Program-made: the position numbers and the translations under genes
Shown: one piece after another, positions 7,515 through 16,814 of the stretch
Layout of the letters: each line of letters starts with the position of its first letter
How positions within the stretch are numbered: the first letter of the stretch is position 1
Source of the DNA: Polynucleobacter sp. MWH-Spelu-300-X4
GTDB taxonomy: Bacteria; Pseudomonadota; Gammaproteobacteria; Burkholderiales; Burkholderiaceae
Length of the DNA stretch: 64,000 bases
Assembly: GCF_018687515.1 (NCBI RefSeq)
Contig: NZ_CP061294.1
Location: 1,054,001-1,118,000 of the forward strand
Direction: 5' to 3'
Notes under the pieces: generated by a model
What the model was told of the DNA's origin: nothing
Databases searched by the model: none
Seen by the model: only the letters and a program-made list of their open reading frames with translations

Positions 7515-8477
7515 TTATTGTTGAAAATCCAAACTCTTAATGCGCAGCTCAAATGTTGTACCGCTCACCTCCGTTTGTTTAATTTTGGCAGGTAAGTAAA
7601 GCGCGTCTTTTGCTAACCAAACCTCAAATCGACGTTTATCTTCCTTATCTCTTGGTAAACGTAGGAAGTGCCTAGTACTCTTGTATTTTTCATCAACATC
7701 ATCCAGTTGTTCGTCCCCCATACTGACAAAAGTCCAGATTTCAACTTTATCAATAGTAGCCATTGGAATTTCTCGAGCTACTCCTTTCTGATCAATGGAT
7801 GGATTGCCCGCGACCAAAGCTGCTAATTGAAGCATGACACTAAAACGATCCTGAGTGCCATGCGGCATAAAACTAGTTTCTTGATTAGTTGAAAAAGATA
7901 CCAATCGTTGGTCGCGCATAAAGTTCACAGAACGCGTACCTCTACTCCCCCTAATTTCCTCATAAAAATCAGGCGCCACACCAAATGAATCAATCTTTCC
8001 AGTACTGGTGAATGTAAATTGGCCCAAAAATGGTACTGGCACACTAATTGACAATTGATAAGCCTGGCCTTTCAATTGCCAATCAATTTGTCCCACACCT
8101 ACTTCACCACTATTCACAAAACCAAAGTAAGCCACTTTGGCGGACGGCGGCAATTGAAAAGCTTGTCCCTTTAACTCATCAGCCAGTTGATCAGACCGCT
8201 CCTGCTCATCAGCAGAAACAACTTCATTTAATAAATCCTGTAACGATTTAACTTTTTCTTTAGGTTTAGCGATGGGGGCTGATTGAATTTTTGTTTTAAT
8301 GACTACATCAGGAATAGCATCCGCCGCAGAAAAATCGGGCAATCTGAAAGAGACACTTACCAAACCATGCAAAATAATCGATAAAAGAATCGCGAGAATG
8401 AATGGATGAGGTAAATATCTTTTCAAACTAAATAAAACCTCATTAACGTTGCCCCATATGTATATCCAAGAAAACAT
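7515..8477 (-). CDS. DUF3108 domain-containing protein, membrane-anchored
   Basis: A 320-residue protein with an N-terminal transmembrane segment (about 21-44, around PFILAILLSIILHGLVSVSF), a Lys/Ala/Asp-rich linker, and a C-terminal beta-rich DUF3108 region (about 110-318) with VWLAKDALYLPAKIKQTE. The family is periplasmic and uncharacterised. The ATG lies 35 nt inside the upstream gene with GAGG before it; a TTG 54 nt further in is an alternative start. Confidence 0.78.
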   Translation of the reverse strand: MFSWIYIWGNVNEVLFSLKRYLPHPFILAILLSIILHGLVSVSFRLPDFSAADAIPDVVIKTKIQSAPIAKPKEKVKSLQDLLNEVVSADEQERSDQLADELKGQAFQLPPSAKVAYFGFVNSGEVGVGQIDWQLKGQAYQLSISVPVPFLGQFTFTSTGKIDSFGVAPDFYEEIRGSRGTRSVNFMRDQRLVSFSTNQETSFMPHGTQDRFSVMLQLAALVAGNPSIDQKGVAREIPMATIDKVEIWTFVSMGDEQLDDVDEKYKSTRHFLRLPRDKEDKRRFEVWLAKDALYLPAKIKQTEVSGTTFELRIKSLDFQQ

Positions 8478-9573
8478 CCTGGGCCTCTTTTGGCAAACAT
8501 CTCCAATATCTAGGATTTGCTGCTACTTTACCCCCCAGAACTCCAGCAGCTTCCCAAGCCCAGCGAGGCTTATATAAGAAAGCTCTTGCTAAAGCCACCG
8601 CGTCAGCTTGTCCTGATGACAAAATATCTTCCGCTTGCTGAGGGCCTGTAATCATGCCGACGGCAAATGTAGTTAAACCAGTCTCAGCCTTGATTAATTG
8701 GGCAAATGGCACCTGGTAATTAGGCCCAAGCGCAATTTTTTGTTTAGGAGAAATGCCTCCTGAAGAAACATGGATGAAATCACAACCCAAAGCTTTTAAC
8801 TGCTTCCCAAATTGAACCACCTCTTCAGGCTTTAAACCTTCATCCATCCAATCACTGGCTGAAACACGAATACCTAAAACTCCTGCATATACCTCTCTAA
8901 CAGCTTTAAATACTTCCAAAGGAAAGCGCATTCTGTTCTCTAATGAACCGCCGTATTGATCATCACGCTTATTCGCTACGGGGGATAAAAATTGATGCAT
9001 TAAATAACCATGTGCTCCATGCAATTCAATGGCATCAATTCCAATACGATCCGCTCTCTTAGCTGCATTTGCGAAAGCCAACTTAATAGCATTCATTTCA
9101 TCAACCGTTAATGCATGCGGAGATGTTTCTGCTTCTAATTGAGGTAAAGCTGATGGAGCCACTGTTACCCAACCACCCGCTTGAGGGGGTAGCAATTGAC
9201 CGCCATTCCAGGGAGCAGCACTAGATGCTTTGCGACCAGCATGCGCCAACTGAATACATACAGGCACTTTGGGCGCTAACGCTTTAGCTCTATGCAATTT
9301 ATCAGCTAAAGCAGCCTCAGTTTGGTCATCCCATAAGCCCAAACAATGCGGTGTAATACGCCCCTCCGGCACCACAGCAGTTGCCTCAATGATGAACATG
9401 CCAGCACCACTATTTAGCAAATTACCCCAGTGCATTAAATGCCAATCACTAGCTAAGCCATTTTCAGATGCATACTGACACATAGGCGCAACAATTACCC
9501 GATTATCTAAATCAATTCCACCACGCGGTGAACTTAAATGTAATTTTGAAAATAGTTGGCTTTTTTGTGACAC
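8443..9573 (-). CDS. Old-yellow-enzyme family NADH:flavin oxidoreductase (YqjM-like)
   Basis: A 376-residue TIM-barrel FMN enzyme. Seen are NRVIVAPMCQYASENG near the N-terminus, with the Cys that tunes the flavin in YqjM-type enzymes, QLAHAGRKAS, the substrate-binding HGAHGYLMHQFLSP pair, and the phosphate-binding ADAVALARAFL near the end. These enzymes reduce activated C=C bonds using NAD(P)H. Physiological substrate unknown, possibly detoxification of electrophiles. It shares a 35-nt overlap with the DUF3108 gene. Confidence 0.9.
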   Translation of the reverse strand: MSQKSQLFSKLHLSSPRGGIDLDNRVIVAPMCQYASENGLASDWHLMHWGNLLNSGAGMFIIEATAVVPEGRITPHCLGLWDDQTEAALADKLHRAKALAPKVPVCIQLAHAGRKASSAAPWNGGQLLPPQAGGWVTVAPSALPQLEAETSPHALTVDEMNAIKLAFANAAKRADRIGIDAIELHGAHGYLMHQFLSPVANKRDDQYGGSLENRMRFPLEVFKAVREVYAGVLGIRVSASDWMDEGLKPEEVVQFGKQLKALGCDFIHVSSGGISPKQKIALGPNYQVPFAQLIKAETGLTTFAVGMITGPQQAEDILSSGQADAVALARAFLYKPRWAWEAAGVLGGKVAANPRYWRCLPKEAQDVFLDIHMGQR

Positions 9574-9627
9574 AAATGACTCCTTTATTTTTACAGCTAT
9601 TACTACGAAGAAAATTCTTATAGGCGT

Positions 9628-10215
9628 CTAATCTAAATGAAATTCCAAAACTTTGCTTAAGTAGTCAGAATAATTGGAAATAGCATGCCCGCCACTCTCT
9701 AAAATATGCTGATAAACGCCAGGATATTTACGTACCATTTCTTCATAATTCAAGACTTCATCATCTTTAGCTGCCAATAGTTGATACCGTTTAGGATAAG
9801 TAATTTTAGAAATATATAAATCTTTTAATTCTTGTATATATTCTTTTCTAAAATAAAAAACCTCCTCATCATGCCAAGATGTTTGCTCCCCAATATATTT
9901 CTCCAAGTCTCGAGCGGGTTCAACCGCCGGATTTAAAAGAGTCGTTAAGCAATTTCTCCCATAACGTTCGGCAAGATAAGTCGCGTAATAACCACCTAAA
10001 GAAGATCCAATGATGGATAACTTTTGATACTTCTGCTGTTCAATAAAAGTAGTCACCATTTTGATTGCCAAACTAGGCGACGGTGGCAATTGCGGTCCAT
10101 ACCAGGCCAAATCAACACCTTCAGCCATTAATCTATCGATTGATTCTCTAGTCAATAGCGCTTTAGCGGAGGATGGGGACGACCTAAAACCATGTAAATA
10201 AACAAATAGATGCAT
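9628..10215 (-). CDS. YqiA/YcfP-family alpha/beta hydrolase (esterase)
   Basis: A 195-residue alpha/beta hydrolase of the short YqiA type. It begins directly at the first strand (LFVYLHGFRSSPSSAKA), has the nucleophile elbow GSSLGGYYA (Ser about 72), an Asp in LLAAKDDEVLNYEE and the catalytic His in ESGGHAISNY. E. coli YqiA hydrolyses short acyl esters in vitro. Natural substrate unknown. Monocistronic, divergent from the HIT gene. Confidence 0.88.
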   Translation of the reverse strand: MHLFVYLHGFRSSPSSAKALLTRESIDRLMAEGVDLAWYGPQLPPSPSLAIKMVTTFIEQQKYQKLSIIGSSLGGYYATYLAERYGRNCLTTLLNPAVEPARDLEKYIGEQTSWHDEEVFYFRKEYIQELKDLYISKITYPKRYQLLAAKDDEVLNYEEMVRKYPGVYQHILESGGHAISNYSDYLSKVLEFHLD

Positions 10216-10292
10216 CTTAAAAGCTTAAACCATAATTAACTTTTAGCACTAATATATTCACTTGTTAAAAGATTTAAATATGAAAGGAAATC

Positions 10293-10715
10293 ATGCCCAC
10301 TATTTTTGAGAGACTTATTTCCGGGGAACTTCCTTGTGCCAAAGTATATGAAGACGAATGGGTATTTGCTTTCATGGATGCTGGACCAGTCAATAATGGC
10401 CATGTATTAGTCGCCACCAAACAGCCCTACGAAACAATTTTAGAAGTAGATGATGAAAGCGCTAAAGCTCTAATTTTGACAGCAAAAAAGCTTGCTCAAG
10501 CTGTGCAAGATATTTTTAAACCTGATGGCATCACCCTTTTACAAACCAACAAGCCTGCAGGCTGGCAAACCGTACCTCATGTACACATGCATGTTGTACC
10601 TCGCTTCAACAATGATGGGGTAGATTTGATTTGGCCTAGAAAAGAACCCGGCATGGAACATCTTCAGCAATTAGCTGAAAAAATTACGGTGCAGATGGGG
10701 GTTTCCAAAAAATAA
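10293..10715 (+). CDS. HIT family hydrolase
   Basis: A 140-residue histidine-triad protein with the triad HVHMHVVPR at about residues 96-104 and the family N-terminus FERLISGELPCAKVYEDE. HIT proteins hydrolyse nucleoside phosphoramidates and AMP-linked compounds. AAAGGAAA lies 6-13 nt before the ATG. The 3' end overlaps the convergent acyltransferase gene by 32 nt. Confidence 0.92.
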   Translation: MPTIFERLISGELPCAKVYEDEWVFAFMDAGPVNNGHVLVATKQPYETILEVDDESAKALILTAKKLAQAVQDIFKPDGITLLQTNKPAGWQTVPHVHMHVVPRFNNDGVDLIWPRKEPGMEHLQQLAEKITVQMGVSKK

Positions 10716-11298
10716 TTGGGGCGGCAGATGCGGGATGAAAACCTTCTCGCCCCTCATATACCTCACGAATCATATTTAGATCGGCGACCTCATCCCCTGC
10801 GGGCATGAAAAATTTAGTTACCCCAATTTGCTTATGCTTATAGTCTATATAGGCAACCCCAATAGGCACTTGCGCCTTTAAGGCCAAACGATAAAAACCA
10901 CTCCGCCAACCAGGCGTGTACTTTCTTGTTCCCTCAGGAGTAATCACAATCCATGCATATTTTTTAGCATGCATCATTTGCGCTAAATCATCTACATAAC
11001 CCTGAGGGCTAGAACGAATAACAGGCATGCCGCCCAAATACCTCAACCATGCTCCTAGCACGGGGATATTAAATAAAGTATGTTTTGCTAAAAATGTAAC
11101 CTGTATCCCCATCGCCCACTTAGCTAAGACGCCAATGCAAAAATCCCAATTTGACGTATGCGGATAGACCACAATGACGCCTCTTGGCGTAGGTAAACCA
11201 TTGAATTGAAAAGACCAACCTAGCCATTTTAAAATTCTGGCGGCCAGCTGATTTCCTCTAAATTGAATAGGTAACTTTTCAGACATAGGTTTAATCAT
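10684..11298 (-). CDS. PlsC-like 1-acyl-glycerophosphate acyltransferase
   Basis: A 204-residue glycerolipid acyltransferase-like protein with the catalytic HTSNWDF (HX4D) at about residues 47-53, a glycine-containing block GGMPVIRSSPQGYV, and the ITPEGTR block III. There is no strong hydrophobic N-terminal anchor of the kind found in full PlsC. It probably acylates a lysophospholipid or related acceptor. The ATG sits inside the end of the VOC gene (8-nt overlap), so the two are coupled. Confidence 0.85.
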   Translation of the reverse strand: MIKPMSEKLPIQFRGNQLAARILKWLGWSFQFNGLPTPRGVIVVYPHTSNWDFCIGVLAKWAMGIQVTFLAKHTLFNIPVLGAWLRYLGGMPVIRSSPQGYVDDLAQMMHAKKYAWIVITPEGTRKYTPGWRSGFYRLALKAQVPIGVAYIDYKHKQIGVTKFFMPAGDEVADLNMIREVYEGREGFHPASAAPIIFWKPPSAP

Positions 11299-11998
11299 AA
11301 CCTCTCAAACGCACTAAACCTTGAGGAGACTCAATATCGACCGACAACCCATGGGTATGCAATACCTCCACTTTAATGAGTGACGTGTCAGCATGAACCA
11401 AATGAAGTTTCCCCAGAATCTCCTCAATTAATATTTTTTCTTCTTCCGTTGTAACATGCAAGATAACATTCTTTAATTTTAGAGAGCTTGCAGGCATACT
11501 TTCAGTTGGATGAGTAACGCCCCACTGAATCAAAGTAGGCAATGCCCCATTCATCAAACGCCAGCCATCAGATCTAACTGTAACTTGCCACTCTAACAAT
11601 CCATAGTTAGACATCCTAGAACCAGAAAGAATATCTCCACGATCGATACCAACACGTCGCAATTCATCAACTGCTTCTTGTATTTGCTGGGTTCTTACCA
11701 CCCAATGAATTAATCTAGGAGACTTAGTTATTTGACGACTCAAAGTTGGGCAATCCATATCAAACCATCTCACACCACCAACAGCTGGATCCGGTGCCTC
11801 TAGGTCAATCGCAATAATTTCCAAATAAGCTTTTGGGAAATCATCACTATCGATACGCATAATAAGATTGTGCGTTCCCATTAAAAAATGGGATCCCCCT
11901 ATTGAGAATTCAACACCAAGCACATCTTTCGCCCAGGCTTTACCTTCATCCAAAGAAGCGGCATAAACAATAATGTGATCCAACTCAGCGAGTATCAA
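11291..11998 (-). CDS. VOC-superfamily glyoxalase-like protein
   Basis: A 235-residue protein whose N-terminal half carries the glyoxalase-like fold (ELDHIIVYAASLDEGKAWAKDVLG; LIMRIDSDDFPKAYLEIIAID), matching the Glyoxalase_3 type. It starts at TTG, supported by AGAGG 8 nt upstream and by the conserved first strand starting right after it. Metal-binding His and Glu candidates are visible (DHII, LEII), but the reaction is unknown. Confidence 0.78.
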   Translation of the reverse strand: MILAELDHIIVYAASLDEGKAWAKDVLGVEFSIGGSHFLMGTHNLIMRIDSDDFPKAYLEIIAIDLEAPDPAVGGVRWFDMDCPTLSRQITKSPRLIHWVVRTQQIQEAVDELRRVGIDRGDILSGSRMSNYGLLEWQVTVRSDGWRLMNGALPTLIQWGVTHPTESMPASSLKLKNVILHVTTEEEKILIEEILGKLHLVHADTSLIKVEVLHTHGLSVDIESPQGLVRLRGYD

Positions 11999-12105
11999 AA
12001 ATTTAACCTCTTAAAAATGAATATTGTTATCTATACGCTCATGATTTAACCACCATTATTAAGCAACATACAATAACCCTATTAGCACAACTATTGAACT
12101 TATTC

Positions 12106-12501
12106 ATGAAACTCTCTCAAACATGCCCTTGCGGCCTAAATACCTATCAGGCATGTTGTGGCATCTATCATTCGGGACAGGCGCTAGCGCCTGATGCTGA
12201 AAAACTAATGCGCTCTCGCTATAGTGCCTATGTTCTAAAAAATGAATCTTATCTTCTAAAAACTTGGCAAAAAGATCAACGCCCCGCAGCCCCATTATTT
12301 GAACCATCCGATAAAACACAATGGCTAGAGCTCATCGTTAAAAATTTTAATGAATCTTCCGACAAAAAATCCGCCACAGTTGAATTTATTGCCGTCTACA
12401 AAGTTAATGGTAAAGCTTACCGCCTTCATGAAATTAGCCGTTTCATCATAGAGGATGGACAATGGGTCTACGTTGACGGTAGCTTCCCCGATATAAAATA
12501 A
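12106..12501 (+). CDS. YchJ-family (UPF0225) protein
   Basis: A 131-residue protein when started at the ATG (a TTG 12 nt upstream extends it by four residues). The N-terminus CPCGLNTYQACCGIYHSGQ is the SEC-C-like zinc-binding motif. The next stretch, EKLMRSRYSAYVLKNESYLLKTW, is the YchJ signature leading into an NTF2-like fold. Function unproven. It heads a plus-strand run with the next two genes. Confidence 0.88.
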   Translation: MKLSQTCPCGLNTYQACCGIYHSGQALAPDAEKLMRSRYSAYVLKNESYLLKTWQKDQRPAAPLFEPSDKTQWLELIVKNFNESSDKKSATVEFIAVYKVNGKAYRLHEISRFIIEDGQWVYVDGSFPDIK

Positions 12502-12505
12502 AACC

Positions 12506-12865
12506 ATGAACGAACAAGAAATCCTCCAGAAAATGCGTGCAGTATTTTTAGACTGCCAAAAACAAGCGGTTCTATTGACTCAACAACACCCGAGTCTTCA
12601 TAAAGGGTTTGTTGCAGATATGCAATTTGCCAGCACCTACGGGGCTTTTTTAGGAGAAATTAAGGTCAATCATGGGGTTGATTTAGAAACAGACTCTATC
12701 GCTCAACGTTTAGTCGATGCCCTTTCCAAAACAGACTCTCACACCATTGGGCTAATTAGAGAAGAAATTTATAACGCATTAGATCAAATGCAACCAGAAC
12801 AATATGCTAGCTATATTTTCTTAACTTGCTTCCCTAGCATCTATAAAGCCATGAGTGAGAAATGA
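12506..12865 (+). CDS. Conserved hypothetical protein, helical
   Basis: A 119-residue acidic protein that looks all-helical, with no signal peptide or membrane segment. I do not recognise a domain. It starts 4 nt after the YchJ stop, and its own stop overlaps the phosphoribosyltransferase start as ATGA, so it is a genuine operon member. Codon use resembles that of the neighbours. Confidence 0.7.
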   Translation: MNEQEILQKMRAVFLDCQKQAVLLTQQHPSLHKGFVADMQFASTYGAFLGEIKVNHGVDLETDSIAQRLVDALSKTDSHTIGLIREEIYNALDQMQPEQYASYIFLTCFPSIYKAMSEK

Positions 12866-13332
12866 GCACCTCCCCCTCAAACCATGAAGAAATTTATATC
12901 TCATGGGGTGACTTACATCTTCATGCAAAATTATTAGCAAAACAACTAGAAGATCTCGCGGACTGGAAAGGGATTGTGGCGATTACTCGTGGGGGCCTTA
13001 TTCCAGCGGCACTTATTGCACAAGAGTTAAATATTCGATTTATCGATACTATCTGCATCAGCAGTTATGAGAATAAAAAAGCTGGGGCTTATGCCAAGCA
13101 GTCAGATCTTGAAGTTATCAAAAGTATCGATGGAGATGGCGCTGATTTCTTATTAATTGATGACTTGGTTGATAGCGGGGAAACAGCTGCTTTTGCCAAA
13201 GCCTTATTGCCTAAAGCTCACTTCGCAACCCTATACGCCAAACCCGCTGGCAAAGCCTATGCCAACACGTATGTGCAAGAATTTCAGCAACACCAGTGGC
13301 TCATATTTCCCTGGGAATCAAATCCAAGGTAA
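12862..13332 (+). CDS. gpt: Xanthine(-guanine) phosphoribosyltransferase, Gpt-like
   Basis: A 156-residue type I phosphoribosyltransferase. It has the PRPP-binding loop LLIDDLVDSGETAA at about 95-108 and the WKGIVAITRGGLIPAALIAQEL block that precedes it in Gpt. It salvages xanthine or guanine to XMP or GMP. Length agrees with E. coli Gpt (152). The specificity for xanthine versus guanine is assumed from the family. Confidence 0.88.
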   Translation: MSTSPSNHEEIYISWGDLHLHAKLLAKQLEDLADWKGIVAITRGGLIPAALIAQELNIRFIDTICISSYENKKAGAYAKQSDLEVIKSIDGDGADFLLIDDLVDSGETAAFAKALLPKAHFATLYAKPAGKAYANTYVQEFQQHQWLIFPWESNPR

Positions 13333-13473
13333 CTTACTCTTTAAGACAACCTGATCTTCCCAAAGCCCAAAAACCCCAAAAATGCTCAAAATTTGAGATA
13401 TTTTTAAAAAGACGTCAACCAAACCCAAAGATAAGCCGTTATGGGCATAAGGACACTTTATAAGGAAGCCTTA

Positions 13474-13644
13474 ATGCGATACGGTTTTAATCACTTATCA
13501 GACGACGAATTCGTTGTTTTGTGCAAAGAATTGAATAAAAACAAAGGGTTACTATTGATTGGCGCAATCAAAGAGCTACCGCCAAAGCTAGCAGCATTTG
13601 CTGAATGGCGCCAAGGCTTAAGCTACATGGCCGCCTACGCATAA
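13474..13644 (+). CDS. Small hypothetical protein (56 residues)
   Basis: The start ATG is chosen because TAAGGAAG lies 6 nt upstream; the frame extends back another 11 codons to 13441 with a weaker site. The product (MRYGFNHLSDDEFVVLCKELNKN...) has no recognised domain. A terminator-like hairpin follows within 40 nt, which supports a real short transcript. The preceding stretch 13333-13473 shows no other gene. Confidence 0.5.
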   Translation: MRYGFNHLSDDEFVVLCKELNKNKGLLLIGAIKELPPKLAAFAEWRQGLSYMAAYA

Positions 13645-13680
13645 CCCTTCAATATCACCCCAGATAGGGCAAATTTAGCA

Positions 13681-13714
13681 AAATGGACCTCATTTTTAAT
13701 AATCAGGCCCATTT
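13681..13714 (+). terminator. Hairpin terminator after the small ORF
   Basis: AAATGG-A-CCT and AGG-C-CCATTT pair with one internal mismatch around a 14-nt loop, then continue into ATTTTTATT. It could serve the plus-strand small gene and, less well, the convergent barrel gene. Confidence 0.6.
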
Positions 13715-13732
13715 TTATTGGGAATTCTGAAG

Positions 13733-14683
13733 TTAAAAAGGGAAAATTAAATCAGCCTGGAAGTACTCATACCTATAATTAGGTCCATTAAAACCAGCGC
13801 TCTCGGAATACCCAGCCTTAGCTCGTAGAAATACTTTATTAGCTATTGGACTAACTCCTTCAAACTCTACTAAACGAGTGGTTGTGCGTGGGTCATCAGA
13901 GATTTTTTGACGACCTAGACCAATCAAACCAGATAGCTGCCAATCATTAAGCCTTCTTCTCATACCCAAAGCTAACATCTGCTCTTGATAATTTTTAGGG
14001 TTGAAATAATTACCAGTTAAATCATGACTATCGTGATATTGACGATGGCGCAACTGAACATTAACTCCTTCTACAGGGAACAGGTCATAAATTAATTTTG
14101 CGCGCACATGGTTTCTAATATTGTCATCCGTGAATTGCTGTTGCCCCAAAAATCCTACTGCAGTCCACCGTGGCGCAAATCGATTTTCAATGCTAGCGCC
14201 ATAAAAGTTATAAGCGATACCACCCATTAAGGAGTTTTTAGTTTCAACGCGATCTCTTGTAAAAAATGCCTCATAGTTTGTAGTCGCATTTAGCATCGCC
14301 GAATAATTTAAATCAGCCGTTAATAAATCGCGGTCATAAATACGATTCACCCCAAGACTCAAATTATGTCCAAGGCCATTTTGAGGATTGATATCCCGCT
14401 TAACCAAACTAAGCTGAGAACCAACAGCCGACCAATCAGGGGCAGAATAAAAATTTCTAGCGGCACTCACACCCCAATAGTCCTGCCCATTCTGATATAC
14501 CGGCAAAAGGCCCGCCCCAACTTTCACCACATCAAAATTATCACTATCGTGAGATGCGAATACAGTAGGAGCTATCAAGCCCCAATCTTTTTTAGCTTCT
14601 TCAGCATGCGCAGATGACAACCCAACACATAGTAATGTTGCCAGCCATGAGGATTTTTTTAATAAATTCATTTTGTTCCCCAT
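13733..14683 (-). CDS. Outer-membrane beta-barrel protein, likely exopolysaccharide export partner
   Basis: A 316-residue protein with a signal peptide (about 4-27, ending SSAHAEE), followed by alternating polar/hydrophobic strands throughout and a C-terminal aromatic ending (QADLIFPF), typical of outer-membrane barrels. The segment RQYHDSHDLTGNYFNP resembles the barrel part of PgaA-like porins. It lacks the TPR half of PgaA (about 800 residues). It overlaps the glycosyltransferase gene by 16 nt. A role in exporting the polymer is inferred from position. Confidence 0.65.
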   Translation of the reverse strand: MGNKMNLLKKSSWLATLLCVGLSSAHAEEAKKDWGLIAPTVFASHDSDNFDVVKVGAGLLPVYQNGQDYWGVSAARNFYSAPDWSAVGSQLSLVKRDINPQNGLGHNLSLGVNRIYDRDLLTADLNYSAMLNATTNYEAFFTRDRVETKNSLMGGIAYNFYGASIENRFAPRWTAVGFLGQQQFTDDNIRNHVRAKLIYDLFPVEGVNVQLRHRQYHDSHDLTGNYFNPKNYQEQMLALGMRRRLNDWQLSGLIGLGRQKISDDPRTTTRLVEFEGVSPIANKVFLRAKAGYSESAGFNGPNYRYEYFQADLIFPF

Positions 14684-15969
14684 TCTTTTCTTAAACCCAA
14701 TATTTCATAAACATAACCAATAACAGCTGCAGGCTGCAAAATCATGCCATACGGCAAAAGATAGATTAAAAACCCTAAAATATTTTTCCTTACATGTAAT
14801 CCTTGCGCTTCAAACATTCTTGTTTCAGTATGAAACATAATCCAATTAAGGAAAAAGGCTATCGGGAAAAGACTCAAGGTCATTGGACCAACGATCCAAT
14901 AATATCCAAATAAACCTAAAATAACTCCCGGCAAAAATGCGAATGTAAATGTCACATCCATCAATGGGAAAAGTAAATCCCACCAAATAAAGAAAGTGGA
15001 TAAACGAGGCTTCAATAATATGCCTGGGTGAAATTTGAAGGCCTCAATCATGCCTCTAGCCCAACGTTGACGTTGACGAACCAAGCCTCCCAACGTGCTA
15101 GGTACTACAGTGAAGACAACAGCATCTTCACAATATCCAATGCGGTATCCCTTTTCCAACAAAGCCCAAGTCAACACAATATCTTCACCAACGGTATCTG
15201 GCCAACCACCCACTTCCAACAACTTTGATTTGTCGTAAAGAGAAAAACAACCTTGAGCAACTAACGTTCCTTGGTTAAGAGATTGAACTCGCTTAACAGT
15301 TGCAATCCCGTGAAAGTAATCCCATTCTTGTGATTGGGTTAACCAATTATCTCTAGAATTACGAACAAGCGTTGTGCCTGCGATAGCGCAAGTACCGGCT
15401 GGATCGCAAGCATAACGTTCAGCAATTCTGGCTAATGCATCTTTATATAAATACGAGTCTGCATCGAGAGTGATCACCTTATCGTACATCGATCTTTTTA
15501 ATCCCAAATTAAGAGCTGCTGCCTTACCTTGATTAGTGGGCAGTGGAATTAATCTTAAATTTGGAATTGTTTTTTCTAAGTTGGCCACGATAGAAGCGGT
15601 TTGATCAGTTGAGCCATCATCAATAACAATGATTTCAACTTTTCCCAAGTAATCCTGCTTGCATACGCTCTCAATTGTTTGAGCTACATAAGACTCCTCG
15701 TTAAAGCAAGGAATCAAGATAGATAAATCAGGGTAAACATCTAAATGTTTACGCGCAGGCCTTTTATCCAATGCAAGACTAGAAAACATAAAAGCATTCA
15801 TAAAGCCTGGGACAATTGCAATAAAAGCGATTAGGAAAGCAGCCAAACCCTCTCCGACCACTTTAGATAAATCCTCAAACCAATACTGACCAGCCCATAT
15901 AGAAAAACCAGTCCAAATAATGGCAATGGCTAAAGAAAATAAAAATTTACTTCTAACTTTAAGATACAT
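14668..15969 (-). CDS. Processive family-2 glycosyltransferase, PgaC-like
   Basis: A 433-residue membrane glycosyltransferase. Two N-terminal membrane segments are followed by a GT2 domain with VIDDGSTD, the TLDADSYL metal site, GEDIVLTW (the TED-like catalytic base) and QRQRWARG (about 295-302). Three or more C-terminal membrane segments follow. This is the architecture of PgaC/HmsR poly-N-acetylglucosamine synthases, close to cellulose and hyaluronan synthases. No PilZ domain and no pgaD-like gene are adjacent. The polymer is therefore only a guess. Confidence 0.85.
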   Translation of the reverse strand: MYLKVRSKFLFSLAIAIIWTGFSIWAGQYWFEDLSKVVGEGLAAFLIAFIAIVPGFMNAFMFSSLALDKRPARKHLDVYPDLSILIPCFNEESYVAQTIESVCKQDYLGKVEIIVIDDGSTDQTASIVANLEKTIPNLRLIPLPTNQGKAAALNLGLKRSMYDKVITLDADSYLYKDALARIAERYACDPAGTCAIAGTTLVRNSRDNWLTQSQEWDYFHGIATVKRVQSLNQGTLVAQGCFSLYDKSKLLEVGGWPDTVGEDIVLTWALLEKGYRIGYCEDAVVFTVVPSTLGGLVRQRQRWARGMIEAFKFHPGILLKPRLSTFFIWWDLLFPLMDVTFTFAFLPGVILGLFGYYWIVGPMTLSLFPIAFFLNWIMFHTETRMFEAQGLHVRKNILGFLIYLLPYGMILQPAAVIGYVYEILGLRKEWGTK

Positions 15970-15989
15970 AGTAGTCGCCTAAAAATAAA

Positions 15990-16814
15990 TCAATTCCAAC
16001 ACTGCGTTTGATTACGCCCCGCCTGCTTTGCTTTATACATGGCCTCATCAGCCCTTCTTACATACTCCCTCATTAATTGATGCGCACTTAAATCAGACCG
16101 GCATTCAGGACTAAATGTACTCACGCCAATACTAATTTGAATCCTCACCTCGCCGGCCTCTGCCTGAGCACAAACATGATTAGCGACCTCAAGTCTAAGA
16201 CGCTCAGCCACCTTAAACGCCTCATCAGCATCTGTCTCAGGGAGCATTACCAAGAATTCTTCTCCACCAACTCGGCCAATTACATCAATCTCTCGCAAAG
16301 TTATACGGCAAATATCCGTCAACCCTCTTAAAACACGATCCCCCACCGGGTGTCCATAAACATCATTAACATTTTTAAAATGATCAATATCAATCATGCA
16401 TAACGAAGTGGAGTGTCCGGCACGGAAACTTCTTTGAAACTCAGATTCAATCCGCTCTTCTATTTCAAACCTAGAAGCAACACCGGTTAAATAGTCAGTT
16501 CTACTAATCTTTTCTAATTTATCTTTTTGCTTTTCCGCAAGCAAAATAATTTCTCTTACCCCCAAAACTCCCATCAATAAAAACATGGAGACAAAACCAG
16601 AAATTAATACATGAAAGGTATTAAAAGATCCGAAAACACAACATTCAATTAAAGGCTCAACCCGTTCAAACATCATCAAAGATAATGCTAAAACTAGGCA
16701 CAAATAAGCAACCTTATAAAAACGCACTTTTCTGAATAAATGAAGCACTAGCAATATAGAAGCTAGCTGAACAACCAAGGAAACCACATAAAGAAACATG
16801 CCCCAATACTTCAT
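15990..16814 (-). CDS. Membrane diguanylate cyclase (GGDEF protein) with I-site
   Basis: A 274-residue protein with three membrane helices (about 5-25, 33-50, 63-88), then a GGDEF domain from about residue 103 (RTDYLTGVASR). The active site reads GGEEF. RxxD (REID) lies exactly five residues before it, which is the allosteric inhibitory I-site, so the enzyme should make c-di-GMP from two GTP and be product-inhibited. Its ATG overlaps the HD-GYP stop (ATGA), and the glycosyltransferase follows 20 nt later. It is the likely source of c-di-GMP for the downstream synthase. Confidence 0.93.
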   Translation of the reverse strand: MKYWGMFLYVVSLVVQLASILLVLHLFRKVRFYKVAYLCLVLALSLMMFERVEPLIECCVFGSFNTFHVLISGFVSMFLLMGVLGVREIILLAEKQKDKLEKISRTDYLTGVASRFEIEERIESEFQRSFRAGHSTSLCMIDIDHFKNVNDVYGHPVGDRVLRGLTDICRITLREIDVIGRVGGEEFLVMLPETDADEAFKVAERLRLEVANHVCAQAEAGEVRIQISIGVSTFSPECRSDLSAHQLMREYVRRADEAMYKAKQAGRNQTQCWN

